A stretch of DNA of 53,069 nt from Desulfurivibrionaceae bacterium (GTDB lineage Bacteria; Desulfobacterota; Desulfobulbia; Desulfobulbales; VMSU01), in NCBI GenBank assembly GCA_030145275.1, contig JAQYVV010000018.1, positions 1 to 53,069 of the forward strand, in the 5' to 3' direction. The position numbers and the translations under genes are program-made. Shown piece after piece: positions 33,060 to 40,999 of the stretch (position 1 is its first letter; every line of letters starts with the position of its first letter). The notes below the pieces were generated by a model, which was not told where the DNA came from, searched no databases, and saw only the letters and a list, made by a program, of their open reading frames with translations.

Positions 33060-34592
33060 ATGAGTATAAATCACAGCAGTACATTCAGAGAATCCCTCTT
33101 CAATCCAGAAGAGTTCACCCTCACCTTTGAACTCGTTCCCAACCGAGGGGGCAAAGGCAAAGGACAGAATCGGATTCTTGCTTTTGCCAAAGAGGCGGCA
33201 GCCGATGGCAGACTTAGGGCCGTAAGTATTACCGAAAATGCCGGAGGACACCCCACTCTTGCGCCAGACGTTCTGGGAATGGAAATACGAAAAATGGGGC
33301 TTGATGTGATTAACCATTTCTCCTGTAAAGATAAAAACAGGAACCAGATAGAGAGCCTTCTTTTCGCCTGGGACCGTCAGGGATTCTCCAATCTTCTGGT
33401 CCTTAGCGGTGATTACCCAAAAAAAGGGTACTGTGGTCACCCAAAACCGGTCTTTGACCTTGGAGCGATCCAGGCCCTTGACTTGATCAGTAGAATGAAT
33501 TCAGGAACTACCCAAACTGAGCAGGAAAAACAGGATAAACCCTTTCAGCCGACTTCATTCCTGAAAGGTGTCGCCGTTTCACCTTTTAAATCCCTGGAAT
33601 CTGAACTAGTACTTCAATATCTGAAACTACAGCGTAAAATTGATGCGGGAGCCGATTACCTTATAACCCAACTTGGATTCGATGCTCGGAAATTTCAAGA
33701 ACTTATCCTGTTCATGCAGACCCGCAACCTCAAGGTTCCAGCCCTAGGAAATGTCTTTATTCCGAACCTGCCAGTAACAAAAATGATGCACAAGGGTGAG
33801 CTGCCAGGATGCATTATCCCTGAAAAACTTTTTCAACAAATCATGAGTGAAGCTGACAGCGCCGATCGTGGTAAAGAAGCGCGCCTAACTAGGGCAGCAC
33901 AGTTACTGGCTATACTGAAGGGGCTGGGATACAACGGGGCCCACATTGGTGGCCCCGGACTTGTCTTTAGTGATCTTGCCTTTCTGATGGACCAGGCATC
34001 TCTCTTCGAAACAGACTGGGAAAGATTCATCCCGAAACTTTCATTCTGGCCAGAAAATGCTTTCTACTACTTCCAAGCCGACCCGACTTCCGGGCTGAAC
34101 AGCCCAACCATAAACCACCCAAAAGAATCAACCACCCCCAAAACCTCTCCCCACTACACAATTTCAAAAAAAGCTCACGATCTCATGTTTGAGGCGGATG
34201 GTCCTCTATATGAGCCCCTGAAAAGAATTTGCTTCTCTCTTGAAAAACATGGCTTTGAGGCAGCATTGGATAAATTAGAATTTTTCATAAAAATGCTGCT
34301 GTTTAACTGCCAAAACTGCGGTGACTGTAGACTTGCAGATCTGGCATATCTCTGTCCCCAGTCTGGCTGCGCCAAATTCCTTCTCAACGGCCCGTGTGGA
34401 GGGAGTCAGAATGGCTGGTGTGAAGTCTATCCTAAGAAAAAGCGTTGTTTTTATGTGAAAATATTTGAACGCCTTAATTTTCATGAGATTGAGAAATTAT
34501 TTACAGGAGAAATACTTCCCCCAAGAGACTGGTCACGGAACCAGACCTCTGCCTGGTTGCATTTTTTCCACGACTTGGAAAATTCTAAGTAA
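33060..34592 (+). CDS. metF: Methylenetetrahydrofolate reductase MetF with fused MetV-like Zn/Fe-S C-terminus
   Basis: 510 residues against about 300 for ordinary MetF. The barrel has the catalytic-Glu strand TLTFELVPNRGG (about 19-30), VSITENAGG and NHFSCKDKNRNQI, LLVLSGDYP, then GCIIPEKLF. The extra C-terminal region (about 420-470) carries CQNCGDC…LCPQSGCAKFLLNGPCGGSQNGWCE, the signature of the MetV family. In acetogens and many anaerobes MetV and MetF work together on the methylene-to-methyl-THF step, with ferredoxin/NADH-linked Hdr proteins. Here the two are joined, and a separate metV lies at 38347. It is probably a cytoplasmic flavoprotein with Fe-S or Zn in the tail. Confidence 0.85.
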   Translation: MSINHSSTFRESLFNPEEFTLTFELVPNRGGKGKGQNRILAFAKEAAADGRLRAVSITENAGGHPTLAPDVLGMEIRKMGLDVINHFSCKDKNRNQIESLLFAWDRQGFSNLLVLSGDYPKKGYCGHPKPVFDLGAIQALDLISRMNSGTTQTEQEKQDKPFQPTSFLKGVAVSPFKSLESELVLQYLKLQRKIDAGADYLITQLGFDARKFQELILFMQTRNLKVPALGNVFIPNLPVTKMMHKGELPGCIIPEKLFQQIMSEADSADRGKEARLTRAAQLLAILKGLGYNGAHIGGPGLVFSDLAFLMDQASLFETDWERFIPKLSFWPENAFYYFQADPTSGLNSPTINHPKESTTPKTSPHYTISKKAHDLMFEADGPLYEPLKRICFSLEKHGFEAALDKLEFFIKMLLFNCQNCGDCRLADLAYLCPQSGCAKFLLNGPCGGSQNGWCEVYPKKKRCFYVKIFERLNFHEIEKLFTGEILPPRDWSRNQTSAWLHFFHDLENSK

Positions 34593-34760
34593 AAAACTAT
34601 TCCATAAGAAAAAAAAAAAAGGTATTGTGTCCGTTTTTTCAATTATAATTTAACGTAAATATTCAGACAGAACTATAAATTACTCTTAACTGCCTAGGAG
34701 TGCCCTTGGGGTGCGGAGATGGCCTGTTCCTGAATAGTTACACACAAAGAAGGTACTGTC

Positions 34761-36176
34761 ATGGCAAATAATGCCATATCCAATCGACCGAAGGAAGAGT
34801 GCGGAGTCTGTGGCATTTTTGGCCATCAAGACGCAGCCAAGCTCACCTATTTCGGGCTTTATGCCCTACAGCATCGTGGCCAGGAAAGTGCGGGGATTGT
34901 CGCCTCCGATGGCAATATCCTTAGAGAACATAAACGCATGGGCCTTGTGCCCGAGATCTTCACCGAAGACAAACTCAGCAAACTCGTCGGTGACATGGCG
35001 CTTGGACACGTTCGCTATTCCACCACAGGCGCATCAAACCTAATGAACGCCCAGCCCTTTACCGCCTCCCACCGTGGCAAATGCATCTCAGTTGCACACA
35101 ATGGCAACCTGGTAAACACCAGAGAACTGCGGGATGAACTTGAGGCAAAAGGGGCCATCTTTCAGTCTTCTATGGACAGCGAAGTGGTCTTACACCTCCT
35201 GGCACACGCTGCAAGTACACATGAGTTTGAAGACTCCATAGTTGAAACATTCAAACAAATAAAAGGGGCCTACTCCCTTGTCCTAATGACCAAAGACAAA
35301 ATGGTCGCCATCAGGGATCCCTACGGTTTTAGACCACTCTGTTTAGGAAAACTCAACAATGGCGGTTATATTGTCGCATCCGAAACATGCGCCCTAGACC
35401 TTGTGGAAGCCCAATACGTCAGAGATATTGAACCTGGAGAAATCCTTGTCATCGAAAAAGACGGCATGAGAACAATCTCTGAAAAGCCGACAAACTCCCC
35501 CCGTTTCTGTATCTTTGAACACGTTTATTTCGCACGCCCAGACAGTGACATCTTTGGTTTCAATGTCTACAAAAGCAGAAAAAAAATGGGAGCTATTCTT
35601 GCCCGGGAAACAAATATAGATGCCGATTTCATTATGCCTTTTCCTGATTCTGGAAACTATGCGGCAATTGGCTATTCCCAAGAATCAGACCTACCGCTGG
35701 AAATGGGCATGATTCGAAATCACTATATTGGCCGGACGTTCATCCAGCCTACCCAATCCATGCGTGACTTCAGTGTTCGGGTCAAGCTGAACCCCGTACG
35801 CTCTTTTCTAGACGGAAAAAAAGTCATTATAATGGAAGATTCAATAATCAGAGGCACTACGGCACGCAGCAGAGTTAGATCACTCAAAGCAGCAGGTGTT
35901 AAAGAGGTGCATATGGTTATTAGTTGCCCACCACATCGTTATCCTTGCTATTATGGAATTGATTTCCCCACTGGCGGCCAGCTTATTGCCTCCAACAAGA
36001 CAGTTGAAGAAATAAGAGACTCTCTCGGCTTAGACTCTCTGCACTACCTCAGCATTGAAGGACTTATTGAGTCAACAGGTATGCCAAGAGAGAATTTCTG
36101 TCTTGCCTGCTTTGACAATGACTATCCGGTCAAGCCAGACCTCACCTTCCATAAGCTTGCTTTTGGGGAGAAATAA
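34761..36176 (+). CDS. purF: Amidophosphoribosyltransferase (PurF)
   Basis: 471 residues. A short propeptide (MANNAISNRPKEE) precedes the Cys nucleophile of the class II glutaminase in ECGVCGIFGH. Other glutaminase motifs are YALQHRGQESAG and GHVRYSTTG. The phosphoribosyl domain has the PRPP loop VIIMEDSIIRGTT. Cysteines in FCIFEH, VISCPPHRYPC and FCLACFDNDYP match the [4Fe-4S] ligand pattern of the Bacillus-type, oxygen-labile enzyme. It catalyses the first step of purine synthesis, glutamine plus PRPP to phosphoribosylamine. Its stop shares a base with the start of kdsD, an unusual partner. Confidence 0.95.
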   Translation: MANNAISNRPKEECGVCGIFGHQDAAKLTYFGLYALQHRGQESAGIVASDGNILREHKRMGLVPEIFTEDKLSKLVGDMALGHVRYSTTGASNLMNAQPFTASHRGKCISVAHNGNLVNTRELRDELEAKGAIFQSSMDSEVVLHLLAHAASTHEFEDSIVETFKQIKGAYSLVLMTKDKMVAIRDPYGFRPLCLGKLNNGGYIVASETCALDLVEAQYVRDIEPGEILVIEKDGMRTISEKPTNSPRFCIFEHVYFARPDSDIFGFNVYKSRKKMGAILARETNIDADFIMPFPDSGNYAAIGYSQESDLPLEMGMIRNHYIGRTFIQPTQSMRDFSVRVKLNPVRSFLDGKKVIIMEDSIIRGTTARSRVRSLKAAGVKEVHMVISCPPHRYPCYYGIDFPTGGQLIASNKTVEEIRDSLGLDSLHYLSIEGLIESTGMPRENFCLACFDNDYPVKPDLTFHKLAFGEK

Positions 36177-37147
36177 TGTCTATTGCAGAGGCAAAGAAAG
36201 TTATTCAAATTGAGGCTGACGGTCTCCTATCCCTTCTCGACCAAATTGACCCTCAGTTTGACAAAGCCGTTGATATGATAATGTCCTGCCCTAGCCGGGT
36301 TATCATTACTGGTATCGGTAAATCTGGTATTATTGGTCAAAAAATTTCTGCCACATTAAATAGCACCGGCACATCATCTTTTTTTCTGCATCCAGTTGAG
36401 GCAATGCACGGAGACCTTGGCGTTGTTGATTCAAATGATATTATTCTAGCAATATCATACAGTGGCGAGACAGCAGAACTTAATATTCTCCTGCCAACTT
36501 TCAAAAACAGAGGGAATAAACTTATAGCCCTGACCGGCAACCCTAATTCATCTCTGGCAAAAGCAGCCGATGCTGTTTTAAGCGCAAAAATCCCTAAAGA
36601 AGCCTGCCCACTGGGACTGGCTCCCACCGCTAGTACAACTGCGGCCCTTGCCATAGGGGATGCCTTGGCTGTTGTGCTTTTGAATACTAAGAAATTTAAT
36701 GAAAGTGATTTTCGTAGAAACCACCCTGGTGGCAGCCTTGGGGAACGACTAAAAGCCCACGTTTTTGAAGTCATGCTGACAGGAGATGCTATCCCCACCG
36801 TCTCTGAGACGGCCTTATTAACAGACGCAATTCAAATATTAAACACTCGAAATATCGGCGCTGTTCTGGTTTTGGATGAAAAAAAACACTCAATAGGTAT
36901 TCTTACCGATGGCGATATTCGTAGACTTGTGGTTAAATCGTCCGACTTAGGTGGGAAGACTGTATCAGAAACAATGACTCCTTCACCTAAGACCATCACA
37001 GAAGACCTGTTGGCAGCTGATGCGTTAAGTATAATGCAGCGCCACGAAGTGACTGTCCTTGCCGTTGTTAATGAGCAGAAAGAGGTCACAGGAATATTAC
37101 ACCTGCACGATCTCCTGGGTAAAGGTGAGTTTAGTGTGCTTATTTGA
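36176..37147 (+). CDS. kdsD: Arabinose-5-phosphate isomerase (KdsD/KpsF family)
   Basis: 323 residues: a sugar isomerase (SIS) domain (about 35-170, with GIGKSGIIGQKISATLNSTGTSS and ISYSGETAEL) and two CBS domains (about 200-320). This is the standard layout of the enzyme that converts ribulose-5-phosphate to arabinose-5-phosphate for Kdo and lipopolysaccharide synthesis. Motif HPVEAMHGDLGVV is conserved. Overlapping purF by one base implies one transcript. No kdsA/kdsC or lpt genes are nearby, in contrast to the usual context. Confidence 0.93.
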   Translation: MSIAEAKKVIQIEADGLLSLLDQIDPQFDKAVDMIMSCPSRVIITGIGKSGIIGQKISATLNSTGTSSFFLHPVEAMHGDLGVVDSNDIILAISYSGETAELNILLPTFKNRGNKLIALTGNPNSSLAKAADAVLSAKIPKEACPLGLAPTASTTAALAIGDALAVVLLNTKKFNESDFRRNHPGGSLGERLKAHVFEVMLTGDAIPTVSETALLTDAIQILNTRNIGAVLVLDEKKHSIGILTDGDIRRLVVKSSDLGGKTVSETMTPSPKTITEDLLAADALSIMQRHEVTVLAVVNEQKEVTGILHLHDLLGKGEFSVLI

Positions 37148-37158
37148 GAGAAGAGATA

Positions 37159-37292
37159 TAACTATTCAGTAGCACCTCATCTTCGCCCACTTGGGCCTTC
37201 TCGAATAGCACTAGTATGCTTCGAAGTCCCAAATGAACGAGGTAAGCGGAGCAAAGCGTAGACTCCGGTATGAGGCACTTCTGAACAGTTAC
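37159..37292. repeat. Palindromic dispersed repeat, copy 2 (134 bp)
   Basis: Closely similar to the 108-base copy at 7286: TAACTATTCAG… CTTCGCCCACTTGGGCCTTC…GAATAGCA and TGCTTCGAAGTCCCAAATGAACGAGG…CTGAACAGTTAC. It carries an extra segment of about 25 bases (near 37240-37266) in the right arm. It lies in the gap between kdsD and the HdrC-like gene. Confidence 0.75.
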
Positions 37293-37348
37293 AGATCGGT
37301 GGGAATGCACATTTTGCGACCCACCAGAAGAGATACGAAGAGGTAATT

Positions 37349-37915
37349 ATGGGAATAACCAACAAAGAAATTAATCTGTCTTTTAGCAGCGAAGTAACAG
37401 CCATTCCAGGCGGTGACCACTTGAACAGCTGTTTTTCATGTGGTGCCTGTAGCGGCATTTGTCCGGTCAGTCAAGCGATACCTGATTTTGATCCAAGAAA
37501 AATAATCCACATGATCCGTATGGGACTCAAGGAGAGACTCCTGTCCTCCGACCTGCTCTGGTATTGTTCGAAATGCCGTAGCTGTGTCTTCGTCTGTCCG
37601 CAAGATGTTGCTTTTGCAGATATCATGACGGCATTACGGAAAATGGCCGTCGAAGAAGGGTATGTAACAGAACAAGATCTGCGTGATAAGGGTAAGGTGG
37701 CTTGGGTTGAACGTGACCAATGTGTTTCCTGCCTGACCTGCGTCCGGGTTTGTCCTTGGCAGGTACCCAAAATTGACCAAAAAGGTGTTGCCGATATTCT
37801 GGCTAAAGATTGCCGAGCTTGCGGGATTTGCGTCAGCGAATGTCCGGCCCAGGCTATTCAGTTAAACGAATCCGAAGATGAAAGGCTCATTGCAGCCTGT
37901 GGAACTACCAAGTAA
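37349..37915 (+). CDS. HdrC-like/ferredoxin protein with four [4Fe-4S] sites
   Basis: 188 residues. Two HdrC-like clusters (CFSCGACSGICP at about 28-39 and CSKCRSCVFVCP at about 73-84) precede two ferredoxin clusters (CVSCLTCVRVCP, CRACGICVSECP). HdrC-type proteins carry electrons in heterodisulfide-reductase-like complexes. No HdrA (flavin) or HdrB (CCG domain) gene is adjacent. The next two genes encode MvhD and MetV, so this protein probably relays electrons to the methylene-THF reductase. RBS GAGG lies at -10. Function is inferred from neighbours. Confidence 0.8.
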   Translation: MGITNKEINLSFSSEVTAIPGGDHLNSCFSCGACSGICPVSQAIPDFDPRKIIHMIRMGLKERLLSSDLLWYCSKCRSCVFVCPQDVAFADIMTALRKMAVEEGYVTEQDLRDKGKVAWVERDQCVSCLTCVRVCPWQVPKIDQKGVADILAKDCRACGICVSECPAQAIQLNESEDERLIAACGTTK

Positions 37916-37927
37916 ACGGAGATCACC

Positions 37928-38350
37928 ATGAATTTTACTCCTGACATTCAAGCATTCTGTTGTCATTACACCTCTCAACAGTCCTGCTCTGAAAACAGCG
38001 GCGGCCTGCCTGAAGAAGGATTCCCCGCCAATATAACAATAAACCGTCTCACCTGCTCAGGAAAACTACAGGTCAGCACATTACTTAAAGCCTTTGAAAA
38101 CGGTGCCGACGGTGTTTATGTAGTCGGATGCCCGTTAGATACATGTCATAATGTCATGGGCAGCCAGCGTGCAGCAAAAAGAGTTCTTGCTGTTAAAAAA
38201 GCTCTGGAAGAACTTGATGTTGAGCCAGAACGTGCGGAAATGTTCCATCTGGAACGAGGCCTGCACCCTGAATTTATCTCAGTGGCAAAAAAGATGGACG
38301 AGGAAATCAGGACATTGGGCCCTAGCCCATTTAAGGGAGGAGCAAAATGA
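37928..38350 (+). CDS. MvhD-like hydrogenase iron-sulfur (delta) subunit
   Basis: 140 residues with the MvhD family block LKAFENGADGVYVVGCPLDTCHNVMGSQRAAKRV (about 60-92) and an upstream Cys pair at 11-12 (FCCHY). In methanogens MvhD links hydrogenase or formate dehydrogenase to HdrA through a [2Fe-2S] centre. Many bacteria keep it without hydrogenase as a general adaptor. The gene overlaps metV by four bases and follows the HdrC-like gene by 12. Confidence 0.85.
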   Translation: MNFTPDIQAFCCHYTSQQSCSENSGGLPEEGFPANITINRLTCSGKLQVSTLLKAFENGADGVYVVGCPLDTCHNVMGSQRAAKRVLAVKKALEELDVEPERAEMFHLERGLHPEFISVAKKMDEEIRTLGPSPFKGGAK

Positions 38351-39015
38351 TAGTTGCGAACCGAAAACCAGTTTCTGAAATTGTGGACATGATCAAGGAC
38401 CAGAAACGGGTTCTTGTCCTTGGCTGTAAAGGGTGCGTGTCTGTTTGTTCTGCAGGCGGTGAGCGTGAGGTAGAAATCCTTGCCTCTCTCCTGAAACTTG
38501 GCTGCCAAAAAGAAGGAAAGAAAATTCAAGTAACCGAAGCAAGTCTCGTTCGGCAATGCGATAAAGAATACATTGATGCCCTTGATGAATTTGATGGCGA
38601 ATATGATGCAATAGTATCAATGGCTTGTGGGGTTGGTGTTAACTTTATCGCCAACCTTCGCCCCATGACGAAAATATACCCAGCATTGAACACTCTTTTC
38701 ATGGGTGGCTCAACTGAGCAAGGCGCCTGGACTGAGCAATGTGCAGGATGCGGAAACTGTATACTACATTTAACCGGTGGATTATGTCCAGTGGCAAGAT
38801 GCGCGAAAAGCCTAATGAACGGTCCCTGCGGAGGTTCAGTGGGAGGCACATGTGAGATACACCCCGATGTACCTTGTATCTGGCAGTCAATTCATGACAG
38901 ACTTGAGAGATTAGACAGGAAAAGTGATATGCTTACCATTGCACCCATTCGTGATTGGAGCAGTGCTGGTCATGGCGGACCAAGAAAGGTACAAAGAGAT
39001 GATCTGACCGTTTAA
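38347..39015 (+). CDS. metV: MetV-like methylenetetrahydrofolate reductase C-terminal-domain protein
   Basis: 222 residues. N-terminal Cys set (VLGCKGCVSVC, about 25-34), a Cys at CGVGV, and the diagnostic C-terminal CAGCGNC…LCPVARCAKSLMNGPCGGSVGGTCEI. The last segment is clearly homologous to the tail of MetF at 33060. In Moorella and other acetogens MetV is needed for MetF activity and joins it to HdrABC-MvhD. This organism thus has two MetV-type domains, one fused and one free. The gene overlaps mvhD by four bases and ends the operon before a terminator. Confidence 0.82.
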   Translation: MIVANRKPVSEIVDMIKDQKRVLVLGCKGCVSVCSAGGEREVEILASLLKLGCQKEGKKIQVTEASLVRQCDKEYIDALDEFDGEYDAIVSMACGVGVNFIANLRPMTKIYPALNTLFMGGSTEQGAWTEQCAGCGNCILHLTGGLCPVARCAKSLMNGPCGGSVGGTCEIHPDVPCIWQSIHDRLERLDRKSDMLTIAPIRDWSSAGHGGPRKVQRDDLTV

Positions 39016-39140
39016 GCAGTTGTAAAAAAACGTAGACAACGAAATGCCCATAGCTGCATAAGGGACCGTAAAGAAATTGATATAAACGGTCAAGTCATTT
39101 CTTAACGGCCCCTAAATAACTATCAGATTAGAGAGAAACA

Positions 39141-39182
39141 AAAAAGGCTCCTGTATTCCAACAATACAGGAGCCTTTTTTTA
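39141..39182 (+). terminator. Rho-independent terminator of the HdrC-MvhD-MetV operon
   Basis: AAAAAGGCTCCTGTATT pairs perfectly with AATACAGGAGCCTTTTT around a short loop and ends in a T-run. A perfect A/T-flanked stem suggests bidirectional use. The remaining bases of 39016-39288 show no gene. Confidence 0.9.
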
Positions 39183-39288
39183 TGGACATCCCCAGGTAAA
39201 AAAAGCAGGTAAGGTAATATAGTTATTTGAATATTGTCATATATACTGTAATTTATAACCAATGTAATTTCAAAAAGAGCAGGGGGGA

Positions 39289-39681
39289 ATGATGCAAAAC
39301 CATAAAATTCTTATCATCGACGATGAAGAAATAAACCGTGTTTTATTGGAAGAAATAATTCACTCATATGATGAAAATATCGCAATCACCACAACTGACA
39401 ATGCCTCTGAGGGACTATTCCACTACTTTACCAGACCTTTCACGCTTGTTCTTCTCGATATTATGATGCCAGTCATCAACGGCCATGACTTCCTGGCCAT
39501 TGTCGAAAAAAACAGGCAGGCTGGTCATTTACAATATTCTCCCAATATTATTGTTCAAACCGCAATTCAATCCATTTCCCAGCTTACAGAATTAACAAAA
39601 TGGGAGTGCGTCCTGGAAGTTATGCGAAAACCTATAGTTGCTACTCGCCTGAAGGAACATCTCAATAAATATTGCCATTAA
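39289..39681 (+). CDS. Single-domain response regulator (CheY-like)
   Basis: 130 residues consisting of one receiver domain: acidic pair IIDDEE (about 10-15), phospho-acceptor Asp in VLLDIMMP (about 54-61), Thr/Ser switch IIVQTAIQS and Lys in RKPI. There is no output domain. AGGGGGG precedes adjacent ATGATG codons, of which the first is taken. No kinase is adjacent, although the unlinked hybrid kinase at 48709 is in the window. Partner and target are unknown. Confidence 0.88.
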   Translation: MMQNHKILIIDDEEINRVLLEEIIHSYDENIAITTTDNASEGLFHYFTRPFTLVLLDIMMPVINGHDFLAIVEKNRQAGHLQYSPNIIVQTAIQSISQLTELTKWECVLEVMRKPIVATRLKEHLNKYCH

Positions 39682-39730
39682 AACTTTTCGACCATATCTC
39701 ACATATTTTTGCTATGTAATAAAAACATAT

Positions 39731-39788
39731 CATCAGACAGGATAACCCTTCAATCAGGCTCGCACACCTCAACACCTGAAGTCTGATG
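39731..39788 (+). promoter_or_regulatory. Structured leader candidate before glutamate synthase
   Basis: CATCAGAC pairs perfectly with GTCTGATG at the two ends of a 58-base segment, enclosing a second stem TTCA(AT)CAGG/CCTGAA. It lies about 95 bases before the glutaminase-subunit gene. It does not match a riboswitch known to me and could equally be an intrinsic hairpin after the receiver gene, without a T-run. Confidence 0.3.
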
Positions 39789-39883
39789 CTTATTTCAATC
39801 CTTTTATCTGTTGTGGTCAACCATCCAAAACAGAGTTTTTATAAAAGTGGATTTTGCTCTCAAATTGAGGGAAGGAGACCCTT

Positions 39884-40999
39884 ATGTGCCGCTTAAGTGC
39901 CTTAACTTCAAATGATTACTTTTCAGTGATGGATAATATTATGGCCTTGGAAACCATGAAGGAGGGTCATGACGGTTCCGGCCTCGGTGTCGTATTAAAA
40001 GACATCGGTGGAGAATTTAAAGACCTGAAAGAATATCCAATTTTATCCGGTATCTGCACTGAAAAAGGACGGAAAAAAATAGATGACTACATGGATCAAG
40101 CCGGCTTCAAAGTCAAATTCATGTGGGAACCACAAATCACCGAGTCGGCTTCATCCAATGTCAAAAGACGGGGCCAATATCTTACCACAGCCTATCAGTA
40201 TCCAGAGGCCTTTCTCGATAAACCTGAGCATGAAAAACAGGCATTGCTTACTAAAACTAGACTCACTCTGCGCGAGATTGGCGAACAGGACAACTGCCTG
40301 TACGTCTTCAGTTTCTGGCCCGACATTATTACTCTTAAAGAAGTTGGAGACCCCTTAGAAGTCGGAGTGTTTTTTGGTTTTGACAAAAAGCCACTAAAGG
40401 CAAAGATAATTCTTGCCCAAGGGCGGCAAAACACAAATTACGCCATAGACCTTTACGCCTGCCATCCATTTTTTCTGCAAGGGTACAGCACAATGACCAA
40501 TGGCGAGAACACTGCTTATCTTCCAAACAAAGAATTCCTGCAAAGTCGAGATCTTCAGGGTTACGGCAACTATCACTCCGATTCCGAAATTTTCTGCCAC
40601 ACCCTGCACTTCAGTCACAAAATTCTGGGATATCCCCTGCCCTACTACAAGGACATTATCACCCCTTTAAAAAACAATGAAATTAAAGATAGACCTGACC
40701 TAGAGGCCCTACATCTTCTTAAAAAATCACTCCGCCCACTATGTATCGATGGACCGAACTGCACCATCGGATTCTTGCCCGATGGCACCGTCTTTATGGC
40801 CCAAGACTCAAAAAAACTCAGGCCAGGAATAGTTGGCGGGGTACCGGGACGATATGCCCTGATGTCTGAAGAGTGCGGGCTGGAGCAAGCCATTCCTCAA
40901 AGAAAACAAGAAAATGATATTATACCTATGAGATACGATTTTGTTATAATTTCACCAGATGCACAGGAGGCCACAGTATGGAACCAGTTACAAGGTTAG
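39884..40999 (+). CDS. Glutamate synthase glutaminase (GATase II) subunit, archaeal split type
   Basis: 371 residues starting MCRLSALTSNDYFS, so the N-terminal nucleophile Cys is exposed after Met removal. It is a class II glutaminase domain (LETMKEGHDGSGLG, TNGENTAYLPN, PFFLQGYST), matching the separately encoded amidotransferase subunit of archaeal-type glutamate synthases, where GltB is divided among three genes. It would release ammonia from glutamine and feed it to the FMN subunit. It overlaps the FMN-subunit gene by 22 bases. AAGGAG precedes the ATG. Confidence 0.85.
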   Translation: MCRLSALTSNDYFSVMDNIMALETMKEGHDGSGLGVVLKDIGGEFKDLKEYPILSGICTEKGRKKIDDYMDQAGFKVKFMWEPQITESASSNVKRRGQYLTTAYQYPEAFLDKPEHEKQALLTKTRLTLREIGEQDNCLYVFSFWPDIITLKEVGDPLEVGVFFGFDKKPLKAKIILAQGRQNTNYAIDLYACHPFFLQGYSTMTNGENTAYLPNKEFLQSRDLQGYGNYHSDSEIFCHTLHFSHKILGYPLPYYKDIITPLKNNEIKDRPDLEALHLLKKSLRPLCIDGPNCTIGFLPDGTVFMAQDSKKLRPGIVGGVPGRYALMSEECGLEQAIPQRKQENDIIPMRYDFVIISPDAQEATVWNQLQG

